From assembly GCF_028830055.1 (NCBI RefSeq), contig NZ_CP101655.1, positions 1,990,880 through 2,054,879 of the forward strand: DNA of 64,000 bases, given 5' to 3'. Shown here in pieces: positions 52,440 to 61,489 of the stretch; position 1 is the first letter of the stretch; each line of letters starts with the position of its first letter. The DNA is from Pseudomonas serboccidentalis. GTDB lineage: Bacteria; Pseudomonadota; Gammaproteobacteria; Pseudomonadales; Pseudomonadaceae. The position numbers and the translations under genes are program-made. The notes beneath the pieces are model-generated. The model had not been told where the DNA came from. It made no database searches and saw nothing but the letters and a program-made list of their open reading frames with translations.

Positions 52440-55400
52440 ATGTCTTCTTTGCCTGACGCAAAAACGATAGCCGTTCCAACCTCTGAACAAAAAGGCATCT
52501 TTTTTGATTTGATCAAAAAGAATGCACCTCCCTGGCTGCTGGCCGCCTCGGAAGCGTTGCGCCGTGAACTCTACAACAGCCTCATTACCAGTCATCGCAC
52601 GCGCAGTACGGCGGGCGTGCTCCTGAAAAAACTGCAGTCGCCGGAGCAGTTCTGCGCGCCCTTGCTGGCCAAGGCCATGTCCGACAAGCTGTCCAGTCCG
52701 CTGGACGTGACCGGCGTGGTGTTTCAGCACGTGCGTTCGACATCGAGCCTGTTGGGGTTGCGCAGAAAACTGGTTCTACCGATCAATCGGGACCTGCTGG
52801 CCGCCGCGTGCGAGAACTTCGAATCCAGCGAAACCGAGGCGGATAACTACAGCGATACTTCACTGATATATATCCCGGAGAAACTAACCGGTGGTACTGC
52901 ATCGGTGTTGCCAATACAACCCCATGAATTTGCGCAGTTGTGCCGGACACTGGATCTGGGCAAACAATATCAGGCTCATCTCCAGTCGGTATTTGAACCC
53001 AAGGCCGAATCGAGCAACGTGCGTAACAAATGCGTTGCCCATGTGCGAAGTTGTTTTGATGTGGATCGGCATATTGCGCTGATGAAAAAGCATATCAGCG
53101 CGCCGGTTCACCAAATGTTGAAGTCCGTGAAGGACGGCGACAGCTCGATCAAACTGGGGAAAAACACCCTGGGGTATCAGAGTCTGGAAATGTTCGATAT
53201 GACCCTGCATGGCCCATTGTTCATCGGGCCTGTCAGTGAGCACACCGACGATGATTATCGCTGCGTCGTTTACCTGCCGGGTGATCCGCTGCACCCGCTG
53301 AAAGAATACGCCTCGTTCACCGACTTCGAAGTCGAGTTGAGCAAGCGCCTGAAGAATCCGGCATTCAAGGCGTTTTTCATGGAATTCCTGAAGATGAGCG
53401 ATCGGGCGGTCTTTCAACAGGAACTGAACATTCGCTTTTACCCAAGTGGCAGTTCACCACTGCCCAGTACCGCCATCTACGTGACGTTGACTGGCGTCGA
53501 TGTCGAGGGGGACCCCTTTGCTCTGATCCACCGTCAGCGGGTTGCGCAGACCCTGGCAAATGCCCGGCTTCTTGTGGTTCCCACAGACGATGAAGACGAG
53601 AAAACACGCCTCGCGCGCCTGGAAACCTACAAGGAAATCGGCATCGATCTGCTGTTGGTCGCGGCGTCGTTTCTGCCTGGGGTGGGTGAAGTGCTGTTGA
53701 CAGTGGGGGCTATACAGCTCCTGTCGCACGTGTACGAAGGCATCGCAAGCTGGACCCGTGGCGAGCAGGAGCAGGCCACGGATCACCTGTTCGATGTCAT
53801 CGAAAACATCATTCTGATGGCCGCTTTCGCAGCCGGTGCGAAAGCCGTCGGGGCAACCTATAAAACCGTCAGGTCGTCGGCATTCGTCGAGCGTTTGATC
53901 GCGGTCAATCCGGGTGGCGCGCGCCTGCGTCTGTGGAAGCCCGATTTGAAGGCCTATCACCAGCGTCGTCGGTTACCGAAAGGGTTGCCCGTCGACGAGC
54001 GCGGATTGCGTTGGCTCGAAGGGCAGGCTTACGTCAACCTCGATGCCGATCAGTACGCGGTGCGTCAGAAACCTGAGACCGAACTGTGGGAAGTGTTGCC
54101 ACCGAAGGAGGCGGCAGAAGGCTATCGACCGTTGCTCGAAACCAATGGTTGCGGCGCCTGGCGTTATGACTCGGAACGGGTGCAGGCTTGGGGGCGGCTG
54201 ACCTTGTTCCGGCGCTTCGGCTACGCCAGCGAAGCGATTCCGGACGCTACGGCGACGCGCATACTGGCGGTCAGTGGGCTTGAAGACAGCGTGTTGCGTC
54301 AGGTGCATATCGATCAGGTGCAGACCCCGGCATTGTTGGTCGATACCACACGACGTTTCATGGCAGACGCCGCGGTCAGGGAATTTATCGGACAGTTGCA
54401 AGCCCCGACTTCTGCGGCGTTGGCCGACCCGGATCTGCAATTGCATTTGCTTGTCGCTGCAGCGAAATGGCCGTCTGACAGCGCGATCAGTGTCGTCAAT
54501 GCGCTGGATCGACAGGTCAGCCGTTATGGCCCGGAAACAGCCAGGAGCGTGATCCGGCTGACTGAGAACGCGCTGCACAAAGGTCAATTGCACAGCTCGC
54601 TGCTGTCGGGGCTTGAGCGCCATCAGCGAGAAAACCTGCTCGGTACGGCTTCCACGGACGCGATAGTGCAAGCACGGGAACTGACGCGGATCGTTGCCGA
54701 ACAGGCTGAAACAGCACGCCCCGGGCTGTTTCGACGGGTCTACCAGCGTAGCGAAGTGCCAAGCCATCCACGGGTCTCGGTATTGATGGAAAACTTTACC
54801 GATTTGCCCGCCAGTGTGGCCGAGGAACTGGTGAACAACGCCTTCAGTGGCGAATGGCGCGAGCTGGATGCGAAACGCGTGCCTTTGCGGCTGGCGGAGG
54901 AAGCCCGGCGTTATCAGAAGATGATCCGTGTGTGTCGCGCTTACGAAGGTCTGTATCTCGACGGGACGGGAGGGCAGTACACCAATCGGCTGGTGCTCGA
55001 TGCACTCGAACACCTCCCGGGCTGGCCGGGCTCTGCGTTCGTGCAAATACTGGAATGGACCGATATCCATGGTTCGGCGGCCGCGATTGGATCGGCGAAA
55101 GCGAGCGAACGGACGGTGGTCAGCCTGTTCGCGGATCGAATTGACGTGATTCAGGGAACCGACGCAGCGCTCGTCACCTTCCCCCAACGCACCCGCGAAC
55201 ATTATTTCCAGGCGCTTTGGGAGGGGCTCTCGACGCAATGCAAGACGGCGTTGGGCGTACAAGCGGAAAACGGTGCCGCCACCCTGCAGGAGAAGATTAC
55301 GCAACTGGCGCTGGAGCGGCGGGCGATCTTCGCGCCGACCATGGGCGCGCGTCTGGGGGAACTGTCACCGATGGGGCTGGCCGAGCGTCCTGTTGTCGTG

Positions 55401-57269
55401 TCCGGTACGGTCTCTGGCGAGGTCAGCAATGTCATGGTGCGGCGGGCTCAGGAACTTTATCCCATGCACACCCCGGTGCAGATTCAGCGCGTGCTGGATG
55501 CCCTGGGCACGGACGAGGTCGAGGCGCTGATGAAGCTCGAAGTGCTGCGGCTGGAATTTTTCGGTCTCAGAGAGACCTTGAGCCGCTGGGTCAGCCGTCA
55601 GACCTGGCACCTGACCGCCGATGGCACGCGGCAGTCGACACCACGGGCCAGCAAGCTGCGCGCCATGCAGGCGATCATTCGCAGCTGGCGCAAGGAGCCG
55701 GGGAACGTTGCTTCAGACAGAGGGTTATACGGCACATTGCGATTCGCACCCGAGCCGTTGGGGGAACTGCCGCTGATCGTCGCCGATTTCAGCCATGTCG
55801 GGCGAGTGATCATGGAGGGGGTCATGCCGCATGCCGGGCTGAGCGCGTTTCTGCGTAACTTCAGTCAGCTGCGCAGCCTGTCGCTGAGTGACAATCAGCT
55901 CAGCCAACTGCCGGAGTCTCTGGAGCGGATACGCTGGCTGACGCATCTGGACCTGAGCAGCAACCGTCTACTGTCCTCCGAGGCATCACTTGCCCAATTG
56001 GGGCGAATGAAAGACCTGCGCGTGCTGCATCTCGATTTCAACCCGAACCTGGCGCAGGTTCCCGATCTCGGTGCGCTAGCGCATCTCGAACAGTTGACCG
56101 TGCGCGGCAGCAGAATTGCACACTGGCCACAGTACCTTTCCGGGCTGCGCCGATTGCAAATGCTGGATCTGCGCGACAACCGGATAGAAACCCTTCCGGC
56201 GCAGGCGTTCGACACGGCCCGCGCGCACCAGATGATTCGGTTGCACGGCAATCCGTTGTCCCCCGAGACGCTGAAGAAGATTGCGACGTATCAGCAAACC
56301 CTCGGTGCCCGTTTCGGCGTGACGGCAATGGCGGCGCGGAAATCTTCAGTGGAGGCTGTGGCCCAGGAAAATCAAAGTGTGCAGTGGCTGGCTGATGAAA
56401 GCGCCAGTGTGGCGTCGTCCCGGCGCGAGGTATGGGACGCATTGCGAGCGTCGCCCAATTCCGCTGATTTTTTCCATGTGCTGTCGCAACTGGTGCACAC
56501 CGCAGACTTCACTCGCGTTTATCCGCACTTGCGTCAGCGTGTCTGGGATGTTGTGGACGCGGCTGCCGGCAATGAGCGTCTGCGTCGTTCATTGTTCAGT
56601 GTTGCGCGCAGCGCCAGGGTCAGTGTCGACGGGTACAGCGCATTGTTCAGTGAAATGGAGGTACTGGTCTTGTGTGCCCGGGCGAGGGAGGCGGCCACCG
56701 CAGGTGGACAGGCGCTGGAAGAGCAACTGGTGAGTCTGCTCAAGGGCTTGTTCCGTTTGCACGAAGTGGAAAGCCTGGCCCTGGCGGACATCAGCGCGCG
56801 TTTTCATACCGCGCCCATGGACTACGATCAGGCGCTGGAAATCAGTCTGGCCTACCGGGTGGGTCTGGCGCAACGCCTGAGCCTGCCGGCGCAACCCCGG
56901 ACGCTGACCAACCCGTTGAGTGTCGAGGTGTCAAAGACCGCACTGGATCAGGCCTGGCAACAAGTGGTCAAGACCCAAAGCAGCGGCGCCTTGCATGACT
57001 GGAGCATGGCTCAGGCGTTCTGGATCGAATATCTGGAGTCGGCCCACGGTGAGCGGTTTTCGGTCGTGAGCGAACAGACGGCGCAGGCGATGGCTCGACT
57101 GGAAGGGCAGATCGAACTGACGCGGGAGGCGGCCTCGGCGCAAATGAATGCCATCCTCGACAACTTCAATAACCAGCGACGGGAATTGATCGGCGAACTG
57201 ACAGGTCAGGCGTTGGCACGCCATGTCGATCCGCAGGTGTCGACGACGCCAGTGGCTGAGAAGGCTTGA
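52440..57269 (+). CDS. Large dermonecrotic-toxin-like protein with LRR and NEL-type E3 ubiquitin-ligase domain
   Basis: 1609 aa, no Sec signal. The N-terminal about 650 residues match the dermonecrotic-toxin-like (DUF6543) region of Pseudomonas NEL proteins, with two hydrophobic segments (about 399-434 and 454-475) that may insert into membranes. Leucine-rich repeats span about 1137-1265 (LRSLSLSDNQLSQLPESL, LTHLDLSSNRL, LQMLDLRDNRIETLP). The last 300 residues resemble the NEL ligase of IpaH/SspH effectors (LRRSLFSVARSA...VSLLKGLFRLHEVESLAL). At the CxD catalytic motif the residues read Ser1395-Val-Asp1397, so the nucleophile Cys appears replaced; Cys1412 is the nearest cysteine. A paralogous N-terminal region occurs in the gene at 61490. 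The delivery route is unknown. Confidence 0.85.
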   Translation: MSSLPDAKTIAVPTSEQKGIFFDLIKKNAPPWLLAASEALRRELYNSLITSHRTRSTAGVLLKKLQSPEQFCAPLLAKAMSDKLSSPLDVTGVVFQHVRSTSSLLGLRRKLVLPINRDLLAAACENFESSETEADNYSDTSLIYIPEKLTGGTASVLPIQPHEFAQLCRTLDLGKQYQAHLQSVFEPKAESSNVRNKCVAHVRSCFDVDRHIALMKKHISAPVHQMLKSVKDGDSSIKLGKNTLGYQSLEMFDMTLHGPLFIGPVSEHTDDDYRCVVYLPGDPLHPLKEYASFTDFEVELSKRLKNPAFKAFFMEFLKMSDRAVFQQELNIRFYPSGSSPLPSTAIYVTLTGVDVEGDPFALIHRQRVAQTLANARLLVVPTDDEDEKTRLARLETYKEIGIDLLLVAASFLPGVGEVLLTVGAIQLLSHVYEGIASWTRGEQEQATDHLFDVIENIILMAAFAAGAKAVGATYKTVRSSAFVERLIAVNPGGARLRLWKPDLKAYHQRRRLPKGLPVDERGLRWLEGQAYVNLDADQYAVRQKPETELWEVLPPKEAAEGYRPLLETNGCGAWRYDSERVQAWGRLTLFRRFGYASEAIPDATATRILAVSGLEDSVLRQVHIDQVQTPALLVDTTRRFMADAAVREFIGQLQAPTSAALADPDLQLHLLVAAAKWPSDSAISVVNALDRQVSRYGPETARSVIRLTENALHKGQLHSSLLSGLERHQRENLLGTASTDAIVQARELTRIVAEQAETARPGLFRRVYQRSEVPSHPRVSVLMENFTDLPASVAEELVNNAFSGEWRELDAKRVPLRLAEEARRYQKMIRVCRAYEGLYLDGTGGQYTNRLVLDALEHLPGWPGSAFVQILEWTDIHGSAAAIGSAKASERTVVSLFADRIDVIQGTDAALVTFPQRTREHYFQALWEGLSTQCKTALGVQAENGAATLQEKITQLALERRAIFAPTMGARLGELSPMGLAERPVVVSGTVSGEVSNVMVRRAQELYPMHTPVQIQRVLDALGTDEVEALMKLEVLRLEFFGLRETLSRWVSRQTWHLTADGTRQSTPRASKLRAMQAIIRSWRKEPGNVASDRGLYGTLRFAPEPLGELPLIVADFSHVGRVIMEGVMPHAGLSAFLRNFSQLRSLSLSDNQLSQLPESLERIRWLTHLDLSSNRLLSSEASLAQLGRMKDLRVLHLDFNPNLAQVPDLGALAHLEQLTVRGSRIAHWPQYLSGLRRLQMLDLRDNRIETLPAQAFDTARAHQMIRLHGNPLSPETLKKIATYQQTLGARFGVTAMAARKSSVEAVAQENQSVQWLADESASVASSRREVWDALRASPNSADFFHVLSQLVHTADFTRVYPHLRQRVWDVVDAAAGNERLRRSLFSVARSARVSVDGYSALFSEMEVLVLCARAREAATAGGQALEEQLVSLLKGLFRLHEVESLALADISARFHTAPMDYDQALEISLAYRVGLAQRLSLPAQPRTLTNPLSVEVSKTALDQAWQQVVKTQSSGALHDWSMAQAFWIEYLESAHGERFSVVSEQTAQAMARLEGQIELTREAASAQMNAILDNFNNQRRELIGELTGQALARHVDPQVSTTPVAEKA

Positions 57270-57312
57270 AGGTCAAAGAGGCGCTGGCGTTAAGCGGCAG
57301 CCAGGAATGAAC

Positions 57313-57349
57313 AACGCCTTGAGCCCGATTGCAGGCTCAAGGCGTTTTT
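57313..57349. terminator. Bidirectional terminator
   Basis: A 13-bp stem AACGCCTTGAGCC/GGCTCAAGGCGTT, 8-base loop, T-run on the plus side. It lies between the converging NEL-type gene and the DUF934 gene. Confidence 0.9.
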
Positions 57350-57352
57350 CGA

Positions 57353-57847
57353 TCAGCGGCGACGGAACAGCGGCAGCGGTTCGTCGGTGGCGGCCTGATA
57401 GGTGACCGAGAAGTCCTTCAGGCTTTCCAGTGCGTCGTACGGGTCTTTGTCGGCGCGCAAGGCGAACGCATCGAAACCGCAACGGCGCATGTAGAACAAC
57501 TGGTCACGCAGCACATCACCAATTGCCCGCAGTTCGCCTTTGAAACCGTAACGGTCACGCAGCAGGCGTGCGTTGGAGTAATTGCGGCCATCGGTGAACG
57601 CCGGGAAGTTCAGGGCAATCACCTGGAACTGCGCGACGTCGTCACCGATTTCCTCGGCTTCTTCATCGGCGTCCAGCCACACACCCAGACCGCCGTCGCG
57701 GGCTTTCAGGGCGTGGGCATGATCACGCCACAGGGCCAGCGGCACGATCAGGTCGTCACAGTTGGAAATACCGTCGAGGGTCGCGTCCTTGGGCAGCAGG
57801 TGCCAGGTTTCGTCGACAACCTCGTTGTTCTTAATGATTCGCTGCAT
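57353..57847 (-). CDS. DUF934 protein, sulfite/nitrite reductase partner
   Basis: 164 aa from MQRIIKNNEVV; the longer frame to 57925 lies inside cysI. Contains the DUF934 pattern (DDLIVPLALWRDH, FPAFTDGRNYSNARLLRDRYGFKGELRAIGDVLRDQLFYMRRCGFDAF). It overlaps the end of cysI by 17 bases and is conserved beside CysI-like reductases. It may supply electrons or stabilise the reductase; no catalytic motif is visible. Confidence 0.92.
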   Translation of the reverse strand: MQRIIKNNEVVDETWHLLPKDATLDGISNCDDLIVPLALWRDHAHALKARDGGLGVWLDADEEAEEIGDDVAQFQVIALNFPAFTDGRNYSNARLLRDRYGFKGELRAIGDVLRDQLFYMRRCGFDAFALRADKDPYDALESLKDFSVTYQAATDEPLPLFRRR

Positions 57848-59489
57848 AGACGCGTTCCTTGAAGAGGTCGATGCCAATACGCTGGTAGGTGTCGATGAAG
57901 CGCTCGTCTTCGGTACGTTGTTCAACGTACACGTCGATCAGCTTCGAGATCACGTCCGGCATGTCGTCCTGAGCGAAGGACGGGCCGAGGATCTTGCCCA
58001 GGCTGGCGTCACGGCTGGCGCTGCCGCCGAGGGACACCTGGTAGAACTCTTCACCTTTCTTGTCCACCCCGAGGATGCCGATGTGGCCGACGTGGTGGTG
58101 ACCACAGGCGTTCATGCAACCGGAGATGTTCAGGTCCAGTTCACCGATGTCGAACAGGTAATCCAGGTCGTCGAAACGGCGCTGGATCGATTCGGCGATC
58201 GGGATCGATTTGGCGTTGGCCAGCGAGCAGAAGTCACCGCCCGGGCAGCAGATGATGTCGGTCAGCAGGCCGATGTTCGGCGTGGCGAAACCGCCTTCGC
58301 GCAACTCGCCCCACAGGGTGAACAACTGGCTCTGCTCGACGTCGGCGAGAATGATGTTCTGCTCGTGGGAGGTGCGCAGTTGACCGAAGCTGTAGCGCTC
58401 GGCCAGGTCGGCGACGGCGTCGAGCTGCTTGTCGGTGATGTCGCCCGGGGCAACGCCGGTCGGCTTCAGCGACAGGGTCACGGCCACATAACCCGGCTTC
58501 TTGTGCGCCAGGGTGTTGCGGCTGCGCCAGCGGGCGAAACCCGGATGTTCTTTATCGAGTGCGGCCAACGCGGCAGTCTGGTTATCCAGCGCCTTGTAGT
58601 CCGGGTCGACGAAGTGCTTGGCAACGCGATGCAGTTCGGCTTCGGTCAGGGTGGTCTGGCCGCCGCGCAGGTGTTCCATTTCCGCATCGACTTTCTGCGC
58701 AAAGACTTCCGGCGTCAGTGCCTTGACGAGGATCTTGATCCGCGCCTTGTATTTGTTGTCGCGACGGCCATAGCGGTTGTAGACCCGCAGGATGGCGTCG
58801 AGGTAGCTCAGCAGGTCCTGCCACGGCAGGAACTCGTTGATGAACGCACCGACCACCGGGGTACGGCCCAGGCCGCCGCCGACCAACACGCGGAAACCCA
58901 GTTCGCCGGCTTCGTTGTGCACCGGCTCCAGGCCGATATCGTGGACTTCAATGGCTGCCCGGTCAGCGGTCGAACCGTTGACGGCGATCTTGAATTTACG
59001 TGGCAGGTAGGCGAATTCCGGGTGGAAGGTGGTCCACTGACGGACGATTTCGCACCATGGACGCGGGTCGATCAGCTCGTCGGCCGCGACACCGGCGAAC
59101 TGGTCGGTGGTGACGTTGCGCAGGCAGTTGCCGCTGGTCTGGATCGCGTGCATTTGCACGGTGGCCAGTTCCGCGAGGATGTCCGGGATGTCTTCCACCG
59201 CCGGCCAGTTGAACTGCACGTTCTGCCGGGTACTGATGTGGGCGTAGCCCTTGTCGTAGTCACGGGCAATCTTGGCCATCATGCGCACCTGACGGGAAGT
59301 CAGTTGGCCGTAAGGCACCGCCACACGCAACATCGGCGCGAAACGCTGGATGTACAGGCCATTTTGCAGGCGCAGGGGGCGGAATTCTTCTTCGCTCAGC
59401 TCACCTGCCAGATAGCGTCGGGTCTGATCACGGAACTGCTTGACGCGGTCCTCGATGATCCGCTGATCGTACTCGTCGTATACGTACAT
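57831..59489 (-). CDS. cysI: Sulfite reductase haemoprotein CysI (nitrite/sulfite reductase family)
   Basis: 552 aa from MYVYDEYD with AGGA 5 bases upstream. The duplicated ferredoxin-like/reductase repeats are complete. The 4Fe-4S/siroheme ligands are C415 and C421 (CPGGDFC) plus C458 and C462 (SGCMNAC). Arg/Lys residues for sulfite binding lie in STRQNVQFNW and NCLRNVT. It reduces sulfite to sulfide for cysteine synthesis. No flavoprotein CysJ is adjacent, which fits a ferredoxin-dependent enzyme assisted by the downstream DUF934 protein. Confidence 0.94.
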   Translation of the reverse strand: MYVYDEYDQRIIEDRVKQFRDQTRRYLAGELSEEEFRPLRLQNGLYIQRFAPMLRVAVPYGQLTSRQVRMMAKIARDYDKGYAHISTRQNVQFNWPAVEDIPDILAELATVQMHAIQTSGNCLRNVTTDQFAGVAADELIDPRPWCEIVRQWTTFHPEFAYLPRKFKIAVNGSTADRAAIEVHDIGLEPVHNEAGELGFRVLVGGGLGRTPVVGAFINEFLPWQDLLSYLDAILRVYNRYGRRDNKYKARIKILVKALTPEVFAQKVDAEMEHLRGGQTTLTEAELHRVAKHFVDPDYKALDNQTAALAALDKEHPGFARWRSRNTLAHKKPGYVAVTLSLKPTGVAPGDITDKQLDAVADLAERYSFGQLRTSHEQNIILADVEQSQLFTLWGELREGGFATPNIGLLTDIICCPGGDFCSLANAKSIPIAESIQRRFDDLDYLFDIGELDLNISGCMNACGHHHVGHIGILGVDKKGEEFYQVSLGGSASRDASLGKILGPSFAQDDMPDVISKLIDVYVEQRTEDERFIDTYQRIGIDLFKERVYAANH

Positions 59490-59782
59490 ATAAGTCCTGT
59501 TCTCAGGCTTTGGGCTACTCGGAAAACGCTGCGTTTTCGCTTGCTGGAGTCCGATGGTGCCTCTGCAATTACGCGCGCACGGCCGCGCACTCCCTAACGG
59601 AGCCGGGGCAATATACCTGTTTGCAGTTATGCGCAAAAGTGATGTTTGAGTATATGTAAAGAACCAAATCGCCTAACGAGAATAGTTGTTGGTTAACCCA
59701 CATTTGTCGCGGGGACAATCATCGTCTTAACTGTGATCGAGTCTTTCTGCAATCACCGATAAAACCGACAAGAGGCGATGCA

Positions 59783-59896
59783 ATGAGCAACCCGACCAAG
59801 GCAAGAAAAAGCGATAGCAGTGTCGATGCGTGGGCCATTTTGTTCCTGATCATTCTCGTTGTAGGGACGGCGGTATTCTGGGTCAGTCATCAGTAA
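59783..59896 (+). CDS. 37-aa single-pass membrane peptide
   Basis: AGAGG lies 8 bases before the ATG. The product starts MSNPTKARKSDSSVDAW, then a hydrophobic helix (AILFLIILVVGTAVFWV) and ends SHQ. The basic, Ser-rich N-terminus would stay in the cytoplasm. I do not recognise a named family, but the ribosome site, one clean helix and an uninterrupted frame support a real small protein. Confidence 0.55.
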   Translation: MSNPTKARKSDSSVDAWAILFLIILVVGTAVFWVSHQ

Positions 59897-59951
59897 ACGA
59901 CCAATCCGGGTCCGCTTCCGACGATTGTCGGACAAAAAACGGGATCAGGCG

Positions 59952-59980
59952 TCAATAGCCGCTGATTCGGGGGCTATAAT
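59952..59980 (+). promoter_or_regulatory. Putative sigma-70 promoter of the binding-protein gene
   Basis: A perfect -10 TATAAT (59975-59980) and a weak -35 TCAATA 17 bases upstream, 33 bases before the ATG at 60014. Confidence 0.45.
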
Positions 59981-60013
59981 GCGCGGCCATTTTTCCTTGG
60001 GCCCGGATCATTC

Positions 60014-61087
60014 ATGTTGAAGTTTTTTCACCTCAGCCTCCTGCTGCTCGGCACGGTTTTCGGACCCGTGGCACGGGCGGAGTCGGTGCTGTTCCTCAAT
60101 CCGGGTACCACTCAGGAAGCCTTCTGGGTCAGTTACTCGCAATTCATGCAAGCGGCGGCTCGGGACCTGGGTGTCGATTTGCAGATTCTGTATGCCCAGC
60201 GCCAGCCCGAACTCACCGTGGCTCAGGCGCGAGTCGCCCTGCAAGGGCCGCATCGTCCCGATTACCTGGTGTTCGTCAACGAACAGTACATTGCGCCCCA
60301 GATCCTGCGGCTGGCCGAAGGCAGCGGGGTCAAGCTGTTCATGGTCAACGCAGTGCTGACCGCTGATCAGCAGGCGCTGGTCGGGGAGCGGCCCGATCGT
60401 ATCGGCAGTCTGGTGCCCAACGACGAGGAGGGCGGCTACCTGATGATGAAGGAGCTGATTCGCCTGCATCCTGCGGTGGCGCGAGGCGAGCAGATCGAGG
60501 TACTGGCGTTCTCCGGCCTGAAAATCACGCCGTCGGCGCAGCTGCGCGAACGCGGCATGCAGCGAGCCTTGGCCGAACATCCTCAGGTGCGACTGCGGCA
60601 ACTGGTCTACAGCGGCTGGACACAGCAGCGCGCCTACGAACAGGCGCGGCAACTGCTCAGCCGATACCCGAAGGTGTCGCTGGTGTGGTCGGCCAATGAT
60701 GAAATGGCGTTCGGCGCGATGCGCGCGTTTGCCGAAGCGGGCAAGGTCCCGGGCAAGGATGTGTTGTTCAGTGCGGTCAACACCTCGCCCGAGGCGCTGC
60801 AGGCGGTGGTCGATGGACGCCTGAGCGCGCTGGTGGGCGGCCACTTCACCCTTGGCGGCTGGGCGCTGGTGGAATTGCACGACTACGATCAGGGCGTCGA
60901 TCTGGCCCGGTATGGCGGACGTGATCGCCAGTTGCCGCTGTTGCAACTGATCGACAGGAATCAGGCCCGGCAGATGCTCGCCATGGGCTCGTCGCTCGGT
61001 TATGGCGTGAATTTTCGCAAACTGTCAGCCAAGGGCCGTCCGGCCACGTATCGCTACCCGTTCTTCCTGCAGACCCTGATGCACTGA
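60014..61087 (+). CDS. Periplasmic substrate-binding protein (sugar-type Peripla_BP_4)
   Basis: 357 aa. A signal peptide (FFHLSLLLLGTVFGPVARA) precedes a two-lobed type I binding fold (ESVLFLNPGTTQEAFWVSYSQFMQAAARDLGVDL, VFVNEQYIAPQIL, VSLVWSANDEMAFGAMRAF, ALVGGHFTLGGWALV). No permease or ATPase genes are adjacent, so it may act as a stand-alone sensor input for a signalling protein encoded elsewhere. The ligand cannot be read from sequence. Confidence 0.88.
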   Translation: MLKFFHLSLLLLGTVFGPVARAESVLFLNPGTTQEAFWVSYSQFMQAAARDLGVDLQILYAQRQPELTVAQARVALQGPHRPDYLVFVNEQYIAPQILRLAEGSGVKLFMVNAVLTADQQALVGERPDRIGSLVPNDEEGGYLMMKELIRLHPAVARGEQIEVLAFSGLKITPSAQLRERGMQRALAEHPQVRLRQLVYSGWTQQRAYEQARQLLSRYPKVSLVWSANDEMAFGAMRAFAEAGKVPGKDVLFSAVNTSPEALQAVVDGRLSALVGGHFTLGGWALVELHDYDQGVDLARYGGRDRQLPLLQLIDRNQARQMLAMGSSLGYGVNFRKLSAKGRPATYRYPFFLQTLMH

Positions 61088-61093
61088 ACACCG

Positions 61094-61312
61094 TCAGACG
61101 CCGGCGAAATGCAGCACCAGTTTGACGATGGCAAACAGTGTCAGGGCAAACACGGCGGTGAACCCGATCCCCAGAATCACAAAGTGGCTGGGCTTGCCAT
61201 GCGTGAAGTCCCTTGCCCGATTCTTTCCGCTCTGCACCCCGAACGCCGCCGCCAACACGCTGTGCAGCATCTGCCAGAAGCTCGGCGGTTTGTTGTCGAC
61301 TGGATCGTCCAT
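61094..61312 (-). CDS. DUF2970 small membrane protein
   Basis: 72 aa from the ATG at 61312 with GGGGGA 3 bases upstream. SFWQMLHSVLAAAFGVQSGKNRARDF matches DUF2970, followed by one hydrophobic helix (FVILGIGFTAVFALTLFAIVKLVL). Function unknown. It converges on the binding-protein gene, with only 6 bases between the stops. Confidence 0.87.
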   Translation of the reverse strand: MDDPVDNKPPSFWQMLHSVLAAAFGVQSGKNRARDFTHGKPSHFVILGIGFTAVFALTLFAIVKLVLHFAGV

Positions 61313-61489
61313 AAATCCCCCGTCTGTAAGGTATGTCCCGAAAGCATAGCCAATTCGCGGGTTTGTGCCGGGGCAGCCGGCGGTTTGCTGACGTGATTGG
61401 TAACAACCTGCCGTCGATGCGATAACTATGTACCGCAGATCGGCGGCGCGGACATGGTGTTCTGTTTTCCCATTTTTCGGAGAGACAGG

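Noticed and set aside
57762..59597. 611-aa plus-strand frame opposite cysI
   Set aside because: The minus strand carries the Fe-S/siroheme motifs; the antisense product has no recognisable domain.
59917..59932. Hairpin TCCGAC-GATT-GTCGGA as a terminator
   Set aside because: It is followed by an A-run rather than T on the plus strand, so it does not fit a Rho-independent terminator.
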